In this document: one piece after another, positions 46,605 through 56,673 of the stretch | How positions within the stretch are numbered: the first letter of the stretch is position 1 | Layout: every line of letters begins with the position of its first letter | Source: Natronohydrobacter thiooxidans | Lineage (GTDB): Bacteria; Pseudomonadota; Alphaproteobacteria; Rhodobacterales; Rhodobacteraceae | Direction: 5' to 3' | Length of the DNA: 64,000 nucleotides | Assembly: GCF_001884735.1 (NCBI RefSeq) | Contig: NZ_MJAP01000002.1 | Span: forward strand, 248,001-312,000 | Notes under the pieces: generated by a model | What the model was told of the DNA's origin: nothing | Databases searched by the model: none | What the model saw: the letters and a program-made list of their open reading frames with translations, nothing else | Made by a program: the position numbers and the translations under genes

Positions 46605-47221
46605 CAATCACATTTCTGGAACTGGCATTCTATGCCGGGGCTATCCTGATCCTGTTTCTGACCCCCGGTCCGGTCTGGGTGGCGCTGACCGCGCGGGCGA
46701 TGTCGGGCGGGTTCGCTTCTGCGGCACCTCTGGCGGTCGGCGTGGCCATGGGCGATATGTTCTGGCCCTTGGCGGCGATATTCGGACTGACATGGATCCT
46801 GTCGATCTATGGCGATCTGCTGGGGGCGATGAAATGGATCGCTGTCGCGATGTTCGTGATCATGGGGCTGCAACTGATCCGCCATGCCGCGCGGGATCTG
46901 TCTGCCGACAGCCGCCTGACCCGCCCCGGTGCGGCGGCGGGTTTTGCGGCGGGGGTGACGGTCATTCTGGCCAATCCCAAGGCAATCCTGTTCTATATGG
47001 GGGTGCTGCCGGGCTTCTTCGATCTGACACGGCTGACATGGGCCGATATCATGGCGATCCTGCTGGTCTCTGCCTCGATCCCGATGCTGGGCAATCTGGG
47101 GCTGGCGCTGCTGATCGACAAAGCGCGCGCGCTGCTGAAATCGGGGCGTGCCATTGCGCGCACGAACCGGATCGCAGGCGGTTTGCTGATCGCCGTCGGC
47201 GGTGTGATTGCCGTGACGTGA
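46601..47221 (+). CDS. LysE-family amino-acid exporter
   Basis: 206-aa inner-membrane protein of the LysE/RhtB family with about six hydrophobic helices, starting MTITFLELAFYAGAILILFL followed by TPGPVWVALTARAMSGG, the family signature. It probably exports amino acids or derivatives. Coupled by 4-base overlap to the VOC gene and convergent with the lytic transglycosylase, the stops being adjacent. Confidence 0.87.
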   Translation: MTITFLELAFYAGAILILFLTPGPVWVALTARAMSGGFASAAPLAVGVAMGDMFWPLAAIFGLTWILSIYGDLLGAMKWIAVAMFVIMGLQLIRHAARDLSADSRLTRPGAAAGFAAGVTVILANPKAILFYMGVLPGFFDLTRLTWADIMAILLVSASIPMLGNLGLALLIDKARALLKSGRAIARTNRIAGGLLIAVGGVIAVT

Positions 47222-49198
47222 TCAGCGCCCGCGCAGAAGGGATTCCATCGCAATGGGTTGCGGGCTGCCTGCCAGCTTTGAGCGGTAGACCACCAGCGAT
47301 TCCGCGACACGCATGATGTAATTGCGCGTCTCGGCGAAAGGCACGCTTTCGACCCAGGTGATGAAATCCACCGATGTGTCGCGCGGATCGCCAAGGCGCG
47401 GGATCCATTGGCGCGGCCGTCCCGGCCCGGCATTGTAGCCTGCTGCGACCAGCGCCAGCGAGGGGCCGAATTCCTCGCGCAGCTCTGCCAGATAGGCGGC
47501 ACCAAGTCGCGCATTCAGCGCCGGATTGGTCGTCAGATCGGTGGCCTGAAACGGCAGGCCAAGCTTTTGCGCCATCATCTGGCCTGTGCCCGGCAGCACC
47601 TGCATCAGCCCGCGCGCATCCGCCGGGCTGACGACGATGGGATCGAACTCGCTTTCGCGCCGCGCGATGGCCTTGACCAGATCCATCGGCGCGGGCAATT
47701 CTGCCTGCGTCAGTTCGGTCAGCGGGAAATAGGCCCGCGGCAGCACGATTTCGGACTGCACCGCGATCTTGGCTACATTCAGCGCGAAATTCGGCTCATT
47801 CAGGGCCAGCATCAGATCTGCCAGCGCGCCGAGTTCGGCTTCGGTTTCCAGTTGGCGGGCGAGAAAGATCACGAAGCGGCGCGCTTCGTGCCATTGTCCG
47901 GCCTCGCGCAGCAACAAGGCCGCCTGCAAAAGATCAGAGTTTGCCAGCGAAGTTTCGCGCCAGTCCGGGTAATCCGGCCCGTCGATCAGTGCGGGATCGA
48001 GGGACTGGCCCAACTGGTCTGCCGCCAGCTGGCCGTAATAACCGCTCTGATGCTCGGCCCCGAATTCATAGGCTGCCTGTGCAGAGATCGCATCGCCCAA
48101 CCGCTCATATGTGCGCCCTTCCCAGAAACCGGCGCGGCCCAGACTGATCGGGCTGGAACTGCGCACGCGCAGCGCGCGGAAATGATTGAGCGCTTTCTCG
48201 GGCTCATCCAGATATTCCAGCGCGATAAAGCCTGCCAGAAATTCCAGATCGACGAAGAAGAGACCATCCTCCAGCCCGTTGGGCGTGGCCAGATCATAGG
48301 CGCGCTGAAATTCGCCCTCGGACAGGGCATTGCGCACCAGAAAGACGCGACTGCGGCCCCAGGCTTCGGGATCGCCAAGCCCATCTGCATGGCGCGACTG
48401 GGCAAGGAGCAACTCGGCAGCACCTTCGGTATTGCCCGCGCGCATCCGGAACGCGAAGCGGTCATGCATCAGGCCCGGATGTGTCTGCAGGCCGGCAGGC
48501 ACGGCGTCGATCAGCGCATTCACACCATTGGCACGTTCCTGCAGGGCGATGCGCGCGCGTGCGAGGCTGCGCTGGCCCTCGTCTATCCGGTCAAGATGGC
48601 GCAGCGCGGCGTTGCGCTCGCCGCGCCACAAGAGCATATCCACGCGCGCGACATGCTCTGCAGCCAGCGCGGTCTCGAATGCCCGCAACAGGCGCAACTC
48701 GCCTTCGGCGCTCAGCCCCTCTTCACGCCACAGGCGCTGGGCGATGGCCTCGGCCTCGGCGGATTGTCCGCTGTCGCGCAAGGCAAAGACCTGCGCAAGC
48801 AGCCCCTCTTCTGATATGGGGGCATGCTTGGCGAAGAACTGCAGAATCGCCTCGGGGGGCTGGTTGGCGATCAGCTTTTCCGCGTTGCGCTGGACCGGAT
48901 TGATCAATGGCCAATGCGCATTGTGATCAAGGAACTGGATATAGTCGTTCAGCGTGCCATGACCGGCGCGCAGAGCCTGCCAGCGTACAAGGTCGGCGGC
49001 AACCGGCGGGATCGGGGTGACTTGCGCCAGCGCTTCGGTCAGATGCCCGGCCTGCGCGGCGACCATGGCGGTGCCCAGCAAGCCGGCGGCGCGGGGCGGG
49101 GGCGCGGTGCCCTGCGCGAAAGCGGGCTGACCAAGAAGCCAGGACAGCCCCAATATGGCAGCGCCCCGGAGCGTCGCCGAGAGAGGAGTATGGCGCAT
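47222..49198 (-). CDS. Soluble-type lytic murein transglycosylase
   Basis: 658-aa periplasmic enzyme from MRHTPLSATLRG, with a signal peptide (GLSWLLGQPAFAQG). A long helical superhelix (residues about 40-480) precedes a C-terminal SLT catalytic domain. There, ARRESEFDP (near 530) holds the catalytic Glu, followed by SPADARGLMQVLPGTG and AAGYNAGPGRPRQW. It matches the Slt70 type that cleaves peptidoglycan to 1,6-anhydro-muropeptides. Monocistronic, divergent from dapA. Confidence 0.9.
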   Translation of the reverse strand: MRHTPLSATLRGAAILGLSWLLGQPAFAQGTAPPPRAAGLLGTAMVAAQAGHLTEALAQVTPIPPVAADLVRWQALRAGHGTLNDYIQFLDHNAHWPLINPVQRNAEKLIANQPPEAILQFFAKHAPISEEGLLAQVFALRDSGQSAEAEAIAQRLWREEGLSAEGELRLLRAFETALAAEHVARVDMLLWRGERNAALRHLDRIDEGQRSLARARIALQERANGVNALIDAVPAGLQTHPGLMHDRFAFRMRAGNTEGAAELLLAQSRHADGLGDPEAWGRSRVFLVRNALSEGEFQRAYDLATPNGLEDGLFFVDLEFLAGFIALEYLDEPEKALNHFRALRVRSSSPISLGRAGFWEGRTYERLGDAISAQAAYEFGAEHQSGYYGQLAADQLGQSLDPALIDGPDYPDWRETSLANSDLLQAALLLREAGQWHEARRFVIFLARQLETEAELGALADLMLALNEPNFALNVAKIAVQSEIVLPRAYFPLTELTQAELPAPMDLVKAIARRESEFDPIVVSPADARGLMQVLPGTGQMMAQKLGLPFQATDLTTNPALNARLGAAYLAELREEFGPSLALVAAGYNAGPGRPRQWIPRLGDPRDTSVDFITWVESVPFAETRNYIMRVAESLVVYRSKLAGSPQPIAMESLLRGR

Positions 49199-49319
49199 GA
49201 CGGGCCTTCTTTTCACCTTGAAAATCATCCGGGATAGTTCTAACCGCCACGGGCGGGGCAGCAAGACACAATTCCGAAAGCAGCCCAAGGCCAGTGCTTA
49301 ACGACATCAGGAGGCGCAG

Positions 49320-50198
49320 ATGACATTCAAAGGATCCCTTCCGGCAATGGTCACGCCTCTGAAGGATGGCGCATTGGATCTTGATGCGCTGCATGATCTG
49401 GTCGAGTGGCAGATCACTGAGGGATCGCATGGTCTGGTCCCCGTGGGCACCACGGGCGAAAGTCCGACCCTGAGCCATGCCGAACATGAGCGGGTTATCG
49501 AAGAGGTGGTCAAGGCCGCCGCAGGGCGTGTGCCGGTCATCGCGGGGGCGGGGTCGAATAACACGGTCGAGGCGATGGGCTTCATGCGCCATGCCGAGCG
49601 CGTCGGCGCAGATGCGGCGCTGGTTGTCACCCCCTATTACAACAAGCCCACGCAGGCGGGGTTGATCGCGCATTTCACCGCGCTGCATGATTGCTGCGAG
49701 TTGCCGATCATCATCTATAACATCCCCGGTCGTTCGGTCGTGGACATGACGCCGGAAACCATGGGGCGGCTGGCGGAACTGCCGCGCATCATCGGTGTGA
49801 AGGATGCGACCGGCAAGTTGGAGCGCGTCAGCCTGCAACGCATGACCTGCGGGCCGGAGTTCATCCAGCTTTCGGGCGAGGACGCCACGGCGCCGGGGTT
49901 CAATGCGCAGGGTGGGGTGGGCTGTATCTCGGTCACGGCGAATGTTGCGCCGCGTCTTTGTGCCGAGTTTCAGGAAGCCAGCCTTGCCGGTGACGCGAAG
50001 CGCGCGCTGGAAATCCATGACAAGCTGATGCCGCTGCATGTCGCGATCTTTGCCGAGCCGGGGCTGGTCGGGGCGAAATATGGGCTGTCCCGTCTGGGCA
50101 GATGCCGCGAAGAGGTGCGCTTGCCGTTGCTGGGCTTGACCGAGGGCGCCAAGGCGCAGATGGATGCGGCCATGCGTCATGCCGGGCTGATCAATTAA
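49320..50198 (+). CDS. dapA: 4-hydroxy-tetrahydrodipicolinate synthase
   Basis: 292-aa TIM-barrel enzyme joining pyruvate and aspartate semialdehyde at the head of the lysine/diaminopimelate branch. [14 protein letters not shown] is near residue 44, the catalytic Tyr lies in [11 protein letters not shown] and the Schiff-base Lys in [11 protein letters not shown]. It shares its substrate aspartate semialdehyde with the ectoine pathway at the other end of the window. AGGAGG-like site upstream. Confidence 0.95.
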   Translation: MTFKGSLPAMVTPLKDGALDLDALHDLVEWQITEGSHGLVPVGTTGESPTLSHAEHERVIEEVVKAAAGRVPVIAGAGSNNTVEAMGFMRHAERVGADAALVVTPYYNKPTQAGLIAHFTALHDCCELPIIIYNIPGRSVVDMTPETMGRLAELPRIIGVKDATGKLERVSLQRMTCGPEFIQLSGEDATAPGFNAQGGVGCISVTANVAPRLCAEFQEASLAGDAKRALEIHDKLMPLHVAIFAEPGLVGAKYGLSRLGRCREEVRLPLLGLTEGAKAQMDAAMRHAGLIN

Positions 50199-51300
50199 GC
50201 CCGCTCAGGTCGAGATCCACCCAGACCATGCGGTGCGGTGTCGGCGGCGCTAGCGGATCGCCCATCAGCCGGGCCTCCGGGCTGCCCGGTTCCGGCCAGA
50301 AAACCCCGGAGGCGCGCAGGCGGAGCCTCGCGTCCGGCAGGATATAGCTGACGCGCAGGTTGCCCGGCCCGTTCTCTTGCGGCCAATGCACCGTGTCCCG
50401 TTCCGGCGGGCCGCGATGCGATAGATCCTGCTCTGTCATGGCCGCCCGCCTTGCGCCCGTGCTGGCGGGTGCAGGGTCTTGCAGGCGCGGGTGCGCCAGC
50501 AGATCGCGCATCGCGCTGTGCAGCCCGTCGCCATCGTAGGGATCGAGATTGCTGCCGCCGAGCAGGATAACAGGTGCCGTGGGCGGGGGCAGGGGCAGGC
50601 GATGGTCCAGATAGGCCAGCCAGAAGGCGGTTTCGTCATGGTTGCGATTGCGATTGAACTGGGCATCCGGGCCGAAAACCGGCGGGCCAGCCTGATAGAT
50701 CAGCAGATGCAAGCGGCGCTCGGGGGAGAGCAGGAGCGGGATATCCCAATGCCCGGTGCTGGAGAGGCGCTGGATTTCAAGGCGTTCGGGGGGCATCTGT
50801 GGCAACAGCGCCCCCGGCAGGTCGCGCCACAGAAAGCTGGAGAAGTCGCGAACGGCATCCGGGTCAATCGGCAGGCGCGACAAGAGCGCGAGGGCGCGCG
50901 CGCCGCGATACGGCCCGTAGCCCTGCGCGTCATCGGCGGTTCCGCCATATGCGGACCAGACCGGTTGGCCGGTGACCTGCAGCCCCGCATTCGAGGGCAA
51001 GGCATAGAGGAACGGGAAATCCTACCCCTGCGTTGCGATCAGGTCTCTGAATGCCCCGAGGGTTGCCAGCCCGTGATCGTAGTCAATTCCCGACAGGACC
51101 AGCACATCCGGCGCGATATGCGCAATCACCTGTGCCTTGAGCAGCGGGGCTGCACTTTGCGCCTCGATGTCCCGCAACGCGTAGCCCGGTCCACGCCCGC
51201 TTAGATCGACCCGCCAGAAGGCCAGCCGCAGCACGGTCGCGTCATTCGCGGCGCTGGCCCCGGCAAAGGCGAGGCTCAGGATCAGGAATAGGCAGAGCGG
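50191..51300 (-). pseudogene. Endonuclease/exonuclease/phosphatase-family gene interrupted by an amber stop
   Basis: Two open segments in one reading frame are separated only by TAG at 51022-51024. The upstream part encodes a signal-like hydrophobic start (LCLFLILSLAFAGASAAND) and the first strand of the fold (LRLAFWRVDLSGRGPG, IAPDVLVLSGIDYDHGL). The downstream part (from DFPFLYALPSNAGLQ) holds the remaining domain with NHDETAFWLAYLDHR, VILLGGSNLDPYDGDG and a YILPDARLRL end. Together they match one secreted DNase-I-like phosphatase/nuclease protein of rhodobacteria. No good ATG, GTG or TTG begins the upstream part in frame near 51300; the coordinate given is approximate. Either a pseudogene, a sequencing error or a readthrough gene. 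Confidence 0.75.
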
Positions 51301-52130
51301 ACCGGCAAGGGCAGGGCATCTTCTGCTTCTGCAATGCGTCGCCGCTGGGCGCGCACCAGTTGCGCGATCCGATGCATGGCAACGCCGCGCATGATCAGAT
51401 TGACCGGAATAAAGGCCCAGAGCGAGATCCCCCAAACAAGCGCCAGCGGCGTCTGCAAGGTCATCGGCTGAACCAGCAGCGTCGAAATATGCAGCAGCAC
51501 CGGCAGGGAGAATGGCAGAATGATTCCTAACAAGATGTTAACCTGGGCATCACGTTCGAGGCGCTGGACGACATCAACCCCTTTGGTCGGGTCGAAATTG
51601 GGCAGATTGACCCAGACGTTGAAGGCCACTTCATTGCGGGGCCAATAGCCCAGCAGCATGGATCCCAGAACGAAGATCGCGCCCATGAGGGACAGGATAT
51701 AAGCCAGCCCCGCCGCAGCAGTGACATTGGCGATATGCGCGTCCGGCAACCCCTGCGGGAGCGAGAAGACCAGCAGCCGAACCGGGCTGAACGGGAAATC
51801 CAGAACATTTCCGAGGGCAAAGGCGGCGGTGGTGACAAAGCTTGTGGTCTGCGGGTCAAGCAGAAGGTCACGCTGAAGCATGGTCACGGCCAGAACAACG
51901 GCCGCGAGAATGAGGAAACGCCAGCGATTATAGGGCCGTGCATCCCGGAATTCGACGAGTCCGGGATAGGAAGCCGAATACTCGGTGACAATCACGACCG
52001 CGGCCATCAATGCAAGCAAAGTGATGCCTTGTGCGACATCCTGCGAGATAGCGGGCAGAAGCAATGCAGGAAAAAGCACCAGAAGCGCAATACAAACGCC
52101 GCGCAATAGGCATTGTGCCACATGTGACAT
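51282..52130 (-). CDS. Membrane protein, unknown function
   Basis: 282-aa integral membrane protein from MSHVAQCLLRGVCIALLVLF with about six hydrophobic segments. Several stretches are distinctive (VTEYSASYPGLVEFRDARPYNRWRF, LDFPFSPVRLLVFSLPQG, YWPRNEVAFNVWVNLPNFDP). An in-frame extension of 45 codons upstream is rejected as non-conserved. It directly precedes the interrupted phosphatase-family gene, whose 5' end it overlaps. Seen in rhodobacteria without assigned function. Confidence 0.8.
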   Translation of the reverse strand: MSHVAQCLLRGVCIALLVLFPALLLPAISQDVAQGITLLALMAAVVIVTEYSASYPGLVEFRDARPYNRWRFLILAAVVLAVTMLQRDLLLDPQTTSFVTTAAFALGNVLDFPFSPVRLLVFSLPQGLPDAHIANVTAAAGLAYILSLMGAIFVLGSMLLGYWPRNEVAFNVWVNLPNFDPTKGVDVVQRLERDAQVNILLGIILPFSLPVLLHISTLLVQPMTLQTPLALVWGISLWAFIPVNLIMRGVAMHRIAQLVRAQRRRIAEAEDALPLPVRSAYS

Positions 52131-52340
52131 TGAAAAACCGTTGCCTCGCCTTCGCGCCGTTCTGCCGGACCAAGCTGATCGCGCTAATCTTGTGTCACCC
52201 TGCCACACCGGCAGCGCGTGCCTCATTCTTGACACAATGTTGCCCATTTCTTGCCACCCTCGCAATAGTCGAGAACAGGATCAGGCAGTGGTGAGGCGAT
52301 TTCGAGAAGAAACTGTCGCGCCTTTGCATCAAATTGATGG

Positions 52341-52371
52341 AAAAAATGCGGCAACCCGAGGGGGTTGCCGC
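52341..52371 (-). terminator. leuCD terminator
   Basis: GCGGCAACC and GGTTGCCGC stem with a 6-base loop, followed on the minus strand by A and six T. It lies 22 bases past the leuD stop. Confidence 0.9.
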
Positions 52372-52392
52372 GCCGGTGGTTCAAATAAAGGC

Positions 52393-52998
52393 TCAGACCC
52401 AAGGGCGTGCTTGCGAAGCTGCGGCCTCGAAAGCATCAATTGAAGATACTTTTTCAAGCGTCAGCCCGATGTCATCAAGGCCGTTGAGCAGGCAATGCTT
52501 CTTGAACGGGTCGATCTGGAAGGAAAATTCCTGCCCGTCGGCGCTAGTTACGGTCTGCGACTCGAGATCGATCGCGATACGCGCATTCTCGCCTTTGCGC
52601 GCATCCTCCATCAGGATCTCGACCTGCGCCTCTGGCAGGACGATCGGCAGCATCCCGTTCTTGAAGCAGTTATTGTAAAAGATATCGGCGAAGCTGGTCG
52701 AGATGATCGCGCGGATCCCGAAATCCGCGAGCGCCCAGGGCGCATGTTCGCGCGACGAGCCACAGCCGAAATTATCGCCTGCTACCAGAATCTGGGCTTT
52801 GCGATAGGCAGGCTGATTGAGCACGAAATCCGGGATTTCATGGCCATTGTCGTCATAGCGCATCTCGTCGAACAGATTCTTGCCGAGACCAGAGCGCTGG
52901 ATCGTCTTCAGGAACTGTTTCGGGATGATCATGTCCGTGTCGATATTCACAAGCGGCATGGGCGCTGCGACACCGGAAAGCGTGGTGAATTTGTCCAT
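52393..52998 (-). CDS. leuD: 3-isopropylmalate dehydratase small subunit
   Basis: 201-aa small subunit of the aconitase-type isomerase in leucine synthesis, pairing with Leu[21 protein letters not shown] begins the protein; [20 protein letters not shown] (near 72) is the substrate-binding signature. An upstream in-frame extension crosses an intergenic repeat and is rejected. It lies 65 bases after leuC, the gap being filled by the fourth copy of the intergenic repeat. Confidence 0.95.
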   Translation of the reverse strand: MDKFTTLSGVAAPMPLVNIDTDMIIPKQFLKTIQRSGLGKNLFDEMRYDDNGHEIPDFVLNQPAYRKAQILVAGDNFGCGSSREHAPWALADFGIRAIISTSFADIFYNNCFKNGMLPIVLPEAQVEILMEDARKGENARIAIDLESQTVTSADGQEFSFQIDPFKKHCLLNGLDDIGLTLEKVSSIDAFEAAASQARPWV

Positions 52999-53020
52999 TG
53001 GGTTCTCCTGATCCGGAGCG

Positions 53021-53067
53021 CCGGGGCTTTGCCCCGGACCCCAGAGTATTTCGGGCAAGAAAATCAG
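53021..53067 (-). repeat. Intergenic repeat, copy 4 (leuC-leuD spacer)
   Basis: Read on the minus strand it begins TTTTCTTGCCCGAAATACTC, close to the TTCATCTTGCCGAAAAATAC core of copies 1 and 3, and ends in a hairpin CCGGGGC-AAA-GCCCCGG (53021-53037) whose stem differs from the other copies. It lies between two cotranscribed genes and so will be in the leuCD message. Confidence 0.65.
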
Positions 53068-54473
53068 ACAGTCTCTGTCATCATCTCGCGGATGTCGGTC
53101 AGCCGGCCGGTGATGGCGGCAGCGGCGGCCATGGCGGGGGACATGAGATGCGTGCGTCCGCCGCGGCCCTGACGGCCCTCGAAATTCCGGTTCGAGGTCG
53201 CAGCGCAGCGCTCGCCCGGAGAGAGCTGGTCGGGGTTCATGGCAAGGCACATCGAGCAGCCCGCAAGGCGCCATTCAAAGCCCGCATCGATGAAGATCTG
53301 GGCGAGCCCCTCTTCCTCGGCCTGCGCGCGCACAAGGCCCGAGCCCGGCACGACCATCGCGCGTTTGACCGCGATTTTCCGGCCTTTGAGAATCTCGGCC
53401 GCAGCGCGCAGATCCTCGATCCGGCCATTGGTGCAGGAGCCGATGAACACGGTGTCGATCTCGATATCGGTCAGTTTCTGACCGGCTTGCAGCCCCATAT
53501 AATCGAGCGCGCGGCGTGCGGCCTCGACCTTGCCACCGGTAAAGCTCTCGGGGGCCGGTACCGTTGCGGTGATCGGCAGCACGTCTTCGGGCGAGGTACC
53601 CCAGGTCACGACCGGGGCGATATCTTCACCCTTCAGCGTGATCACCTTGTCCCAATGCGCGTCCGGGTCCGATTTCAGCGTCTTCCACCAGGCCAGTGCG
53701 GCGTCCCATTGTGCGCCTTTGGGCGCATGGGGGCGACCCTGCACATATTGAAAGGTTTTTTCATCTGGCGCAATAAGACCGGCGCGGGCGCCGCCCTCGA
53801 TGGCCATGTTGCACACGGTCATCCGCCCTTCCATCGACAGATCTTCGATGGCCTGACCGCAATATTCGATCACATAGCCGGTGCCGCCCGCGGTGCCGGT
53901 CGCGCCGATCACCGAGAGCGTGATGTCCTTGGCGGTCACACCGGGGCGCAGCGAGCCGGTGATCTCGACCTTCATGTTCTTCGATTTCTTCTGGATCAGC
54001 GTCTGGGTGGCCAGAACATGCTCGACCTCGGAGGTGCCGATGCCATGGGCAAGCGCCCCAAACGCCCCATGCGTAGCGGTATGGCTGTCACCGCAGACAA
54101 CGGTCATGCCGGGCAGGGTCCAGCCCTGTTCGGGCCCGACGATATGCACGATCCCCTGACGGATATCCGACACAGGGTAGTAATGCACACCGAATTCACG
54201 CGCATTGCGGTCGAGCGCATCGACCTGAATGCGCGATTCCTCGTTCTTGATGCCCTCTTCACGATCAGGTGTGGTCGGCACGTTATGGTCGGGCACCGCG
54301 ATGGTTTTTTCCGGGGCGCGGACTTTGCGACCGGTCATGCGCAACCCTTCAAAGGCCTGCGGGCTGGTCACTTCATGCACCAGATGGCGGTCGATATAGA
54401 GAAGGCAGGTGCCATCCGCGTCTTCATGGACGACATGGGCGTCCCAGATCTTGTCATAGAGGGTCTTGGCCAT
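53064..54473 (-). CDS. leuC: 3-isopropylmalate dehydratase large subunit
   Basis: 469-aa catalytic subunit with a 4Fe-4S cluster. [20 protein letters not shown] begins the protein, followed by [40 protein letters not shown], the cluster cysteine in [13 protein letters not shown] and the pair in [13 protein letters not shown]. It is 469 aa, the normal length. First gene of leuCD. Confidence 0.96.
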   Translation of the reverse strand: MAKTLYDKIWDAHVVHEDADGTCLLYIDRHLVHEVTSPQAFEGLRMTGRKVRAPEKTIAVPDHNVPTTPDREEGIKNEESRIQVDALDRNAREFGVHYYPVSDIRQGIVHIVGPEQGWTLPGMTVVCGDSHTATHGAFGALAHGIGTSEVEHVLATQTLIQKKSKNMKVEITGSLRPGVTAKDITLSVIGATGTAGGTGYVIEYCGQAIEDLSMEGRMTVCNMAIEGGARAGLIAPDEKTFQYVQGRPHAPKGAQWDAALAWWKTLKSDPDAHWDKVITLKGEDIAPVVTWGTSPEDVLPITATVPAPESFTGGKVEAARRALDYMGLQAGQKLTDIEIDTVFIGSCTNGRIEDLRAAAEILKGRKIAVKRAMVVPGSGLVRAQAEEEGLAQIFIDAGFEWRLAGCSMCLAMNPDQLSPGERCAATSNRNFEGRQGRGGRTHLMSPAMAAAAAITGRLTDIREMMTETV

Positions 54474-54743
54474 GGTTATAACTCTTGGCTGGAAGGAAAA
54501 CTTGTCTGCTGAGAGTGGCCGCAATGGGCCATGTGATCAGATCAGCGGCAGTCGGGCCAGAACCGACCGGGCCTCGCGCTGGAAGCGCTGGGGCAGGCGT
54601 GCATGGTCGGTCATGTCGAAAAAACGAGTCATGCATGGGTGGATACGCTGAAACGCTGTGCAAGGCAACGGGCATGCGCGCGGCGGGTAACGGCGATGTG
54701 CTGCGCAAGTTTGCATCAATGCGCCGGATTCTGGCGCAGAATA

Positions 54744-54772
54744 TTGAGAAGGCCCATGCGAGATGCTATACT
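54744..54772 (+). promoter_or_regulatory. Sigma70-type promoter of rsfS
   Basis: TTGAGA (54744-54749) and TATACT (54767-54772) are separated by 17 bases. A transcript starting near 54780 would contain the AGGAGG site at 54792-54797 and a CTG codon at 54806, which supports that start for rsfS. Confidence 0.65.
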
Positions 54773-54805
54773 GGAGGGGTAACTTACCCATAGGAGGACA
54801 GGTCT

Positions 54806-55207
54806 CTGTCTTACACCGATACAACTGCTTTCGCCGATCAGACAGAGACACAGCCTGTCCTGCCCATTTCCAGCGAGGCCATCCTTGATCTGGTCCTGTC
54901 GTCGCTGGATGACGACAAGGCCGAGGATATCGTCACCATTGATCTGCGTGGCAAGACGGCCATGGCCGATCACATGGTCGTGTGCTCCGGGCGCTCAACG
55001 CGGCAGGTGGCCGCGATTGCCCAGAAATTGCTTGACCGGCTGAAAGAGACCTTTCGTCTGTCGGCCCGGTCCGAGGGCAAGGATGTGGGCGACTGGGTGC
55101 TGATCGACACCGGCGATGTCGTGGTGCATGTTTTCCGCCCGGAAGTGCGCGAGTTCTACCAGCTTGAAAAGATGTGGCAGGGCGCGGGCGGGCCGTCAGC
55201 GGCCTGA
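54806..55207 (+). CDS. rsfS: Ribosome silencing factor RsfS, probable CTG start
   Basis: 133-aa RsfS/Iojap protein, which binds L14 on the 50S subunit and blocks subunit joining in starvation. Conserved blocks are present: SSLDDDKAEDIVTIDLRGKT, ADHMVVCSGRSTRQVAAIA, DWVLIDTGDVVVHVFRPEVR and EFYQLEKMW. The only ATG in frame (54962) would delete the first conserved block. Upstream, CTG at 54806 is 8 bases after a perfect AGGAGG and just after a good promoter, and no ATG, GTG or TTG is in frame, so CTG initiation is inferred. Overlaps rlmH by one base. Confidence 0.85.
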   Translation: MSYTDTTAFADQTETQPVLPISSEAILDLVLSSLDDDKAEDIVTIDLRGKTAMADHMVVCSGRSTRQVAAIAQKLLDRLKETFRLSARSEGKDVGDWVLIDTGDVVVHVFRPEVREFYQLEKMWQGAGGPSAA

Positions 55208-55677
55208 TGCGCCTGCATATCTGTGCAGTGGGTCGGCTTCGGAAGGGGCCGGAACGCGATCTGATCAGCGACTATATCACACGGTTTGACCGCGCAGGCC
55301 GCGCCCTGTCGCTTGGGCCTTGCCTTGAGCATGAGCTCGATGAGCGCAAGGCCGTGTCGATGCGGGAACAGGCGCGCGGGCTGGAGAGGGTGATTCCCGA
55401 CGGTGCTGTTGTGGTCGCCATGGATGAGCGCGGCGACAATCTGGATTCGCGCGGTTTCGCGCGATTGCTGGAAACAACCCGCGATTCGGGGGCAGGCGAG
55501 ATGGCCTTTCTCATCGGCGGGGCGGATGGGCTGGAACCCGAATTGCGCGACGCGGCGCACAGGCGTTTGTCCTTCGGGGTGATGGTTTGGCCGCATATGC
55601 TGGTGCGCGTGATGCTGGCCGAGCAGATTTACCGGGCCGCGACCATCCTGTCCGGCAGCCCCTATCACCGCGACTGA
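55207..55677 (+). CDS. rlmH: 23S rRNA pseudouridine-1915 N3-methyltransferase
   Basis: 156-aa SPOUT-family methyltransferase (RlmH) modifying helix 69 of 23S rRNA. The start MRLHICAVGRLRKGPERDLI and the knot region FLIGGADGLEPELRDAAHRRLS and LAEQIYRAATILSGSPYHRD are characteristic. Its ATG shares a base with the rsfS stop, the usual ribosome-related pair. Confidence 0.95.
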   Translation: MRLHICAVGRLRKGPERDLISDYITRFDRAGRALSLGPCLEHELDERKAVSMREQARGLERVIPDGAVVVAMDERGDNLDSRGFARLLETTRDSGAGEMAFLIGGADGLEPELRDAAHRRLSFGVMVWPHMLVRVMLAEQIYRAATILSGSPYHRD

Positions 55678-55683
55678 TCCATG

Positions 55684-55711
55684 AAAAAAGCCAGAGCACC
55701 AAGGCTCTGGC
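55684..55711 (-). terminator. Terminator of the LysR-type gene
   Basis: 8-bp perfect stem GCCAGAGC/GCTCTGGC with a 6-base loop, followed on the minus strand by six T. It lies between convergent rlmH and the LysR gene and probably ends the latter. Confidence 0.88.
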
Positions 55712-55767
55712 CAGTTGGCAAGACAGGGGAGGGAGAACCTGCCCGGAGGGAAAGACTGCGGCGGCGG

Positions 55768-56673
55768 CTACCAGCCGTCTGCGGCGCGGGTGCCGAATTT
55801 CTCGACCAGAAAATCGATCAGGGCGCGGACCTTGGGCTGGGTGTAGCGCCCGGCGGGATAGACGGCATAGAGGCTTTGCACATCGCGCGGCAGGTCGGGC
55901 ATGACATCTTCGATCAGCCCTGCTTTCATCGCGGGGGCATAGAGAAAGCTGGGCAGATAGGCGATGCCAAGCCCGTTGATCGCCGCGTTCAACAGTGACT
56001 GGCCGTCATTGACCGAAAACCACGAGGATGAACGGACCTGCCGGACCTCGCCCGAAGGTGCGGTGATCTTCCAGACCGAACTGGCCGCGTTATGCGAGTA
56101 ATAGAGCAGGCGGTGATCGTTCAGATCATCGATGCGTTGCGGGCGGCCATGCTCTGCCAGATAGGCTGGAGCGGCGATCAGCCGCTGGGTGGCTTCGCAG
56201 ATCTTGCGGGCGCGCAGGCTGGAATCGTCCATCTCGCCCATGCGGATGGCGAGATCGAACCCTTCCGAGATCAGTTCGACATAGCGGTTTTTCAGGACCA
56301 TATTGACCGACACATCCGGGTAGCGGTTCAGAAATTCGCCGAGGACCGGCGACAGATGCGTGGCGCCGAAATCCGTGGGCACGGCGAGGCGCAGAATCCC
56401 CGAAGGCGCGGATTGCATCGAGGCGACGAGATTATCCGCTTCGCCCGCGTCGTTCAGCACGCGGCGCGCGCGGTCGTAATAGGCCAGACCGATATCCGTG
56501 GGGCTGACGCGGCGTGTCGTGCGGTTCAGCAGGCGCGCGCCAAGCCGGGCTTCGAGTGCAGAGACATGTTTGGAGACGGCGGATTTCGAGATCCCCATCT
56601 TCCGCGCTGCATCTGTGAAGCCGCCCTGGTCTACCACCGTGGCGAATGCTTCCATCTCGGTCAATCTGTCCAT
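55768..56673 (-). CDS. LysR-family transcriptional regulator
   Basis: 301-aa LysR regulator with an N-terminal winged helix (MDRLTEMEAFATVVDQGGFT, then ISKSAVSKHVSALEARLGARLLNRTTRRVSPT). The effector domain follows (VNMVLKNRYVELISEGFDLAIRMG). It is of the CrgA/DsdC-like subgroup that often regulates quinone or aldehyde stress genes. No divergent partner is adjacent, so targets are unknown. Confidence 0.9.
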   Translation of the reverse strand: MDRLTEMEAFATVVDQGGFTDAARKMGISKSAVSKHVSALEARLGARLLNRTTRRVSPTDIGLAYYDRARRVLNDAGEADNLVASMQSAPSGILRLAVPTDFGATHLSPVLGEFLNRYPDVSVNMVLKNRYVELISEGFDLAIRMGEMDDSSLRARKICEATQRLIAAPAYLAEHGRPQRIDDLNDHRLLYYSHNAASSVWKITAPSGEVRQVRSSSWFSVNDGQSLLNAAINGLGIAYLPSFLYAPAMKAGLIEDVMPDLPRDVQSLYAVYPAGRYTQPKVRALIDFLVEKFGTRAADGW

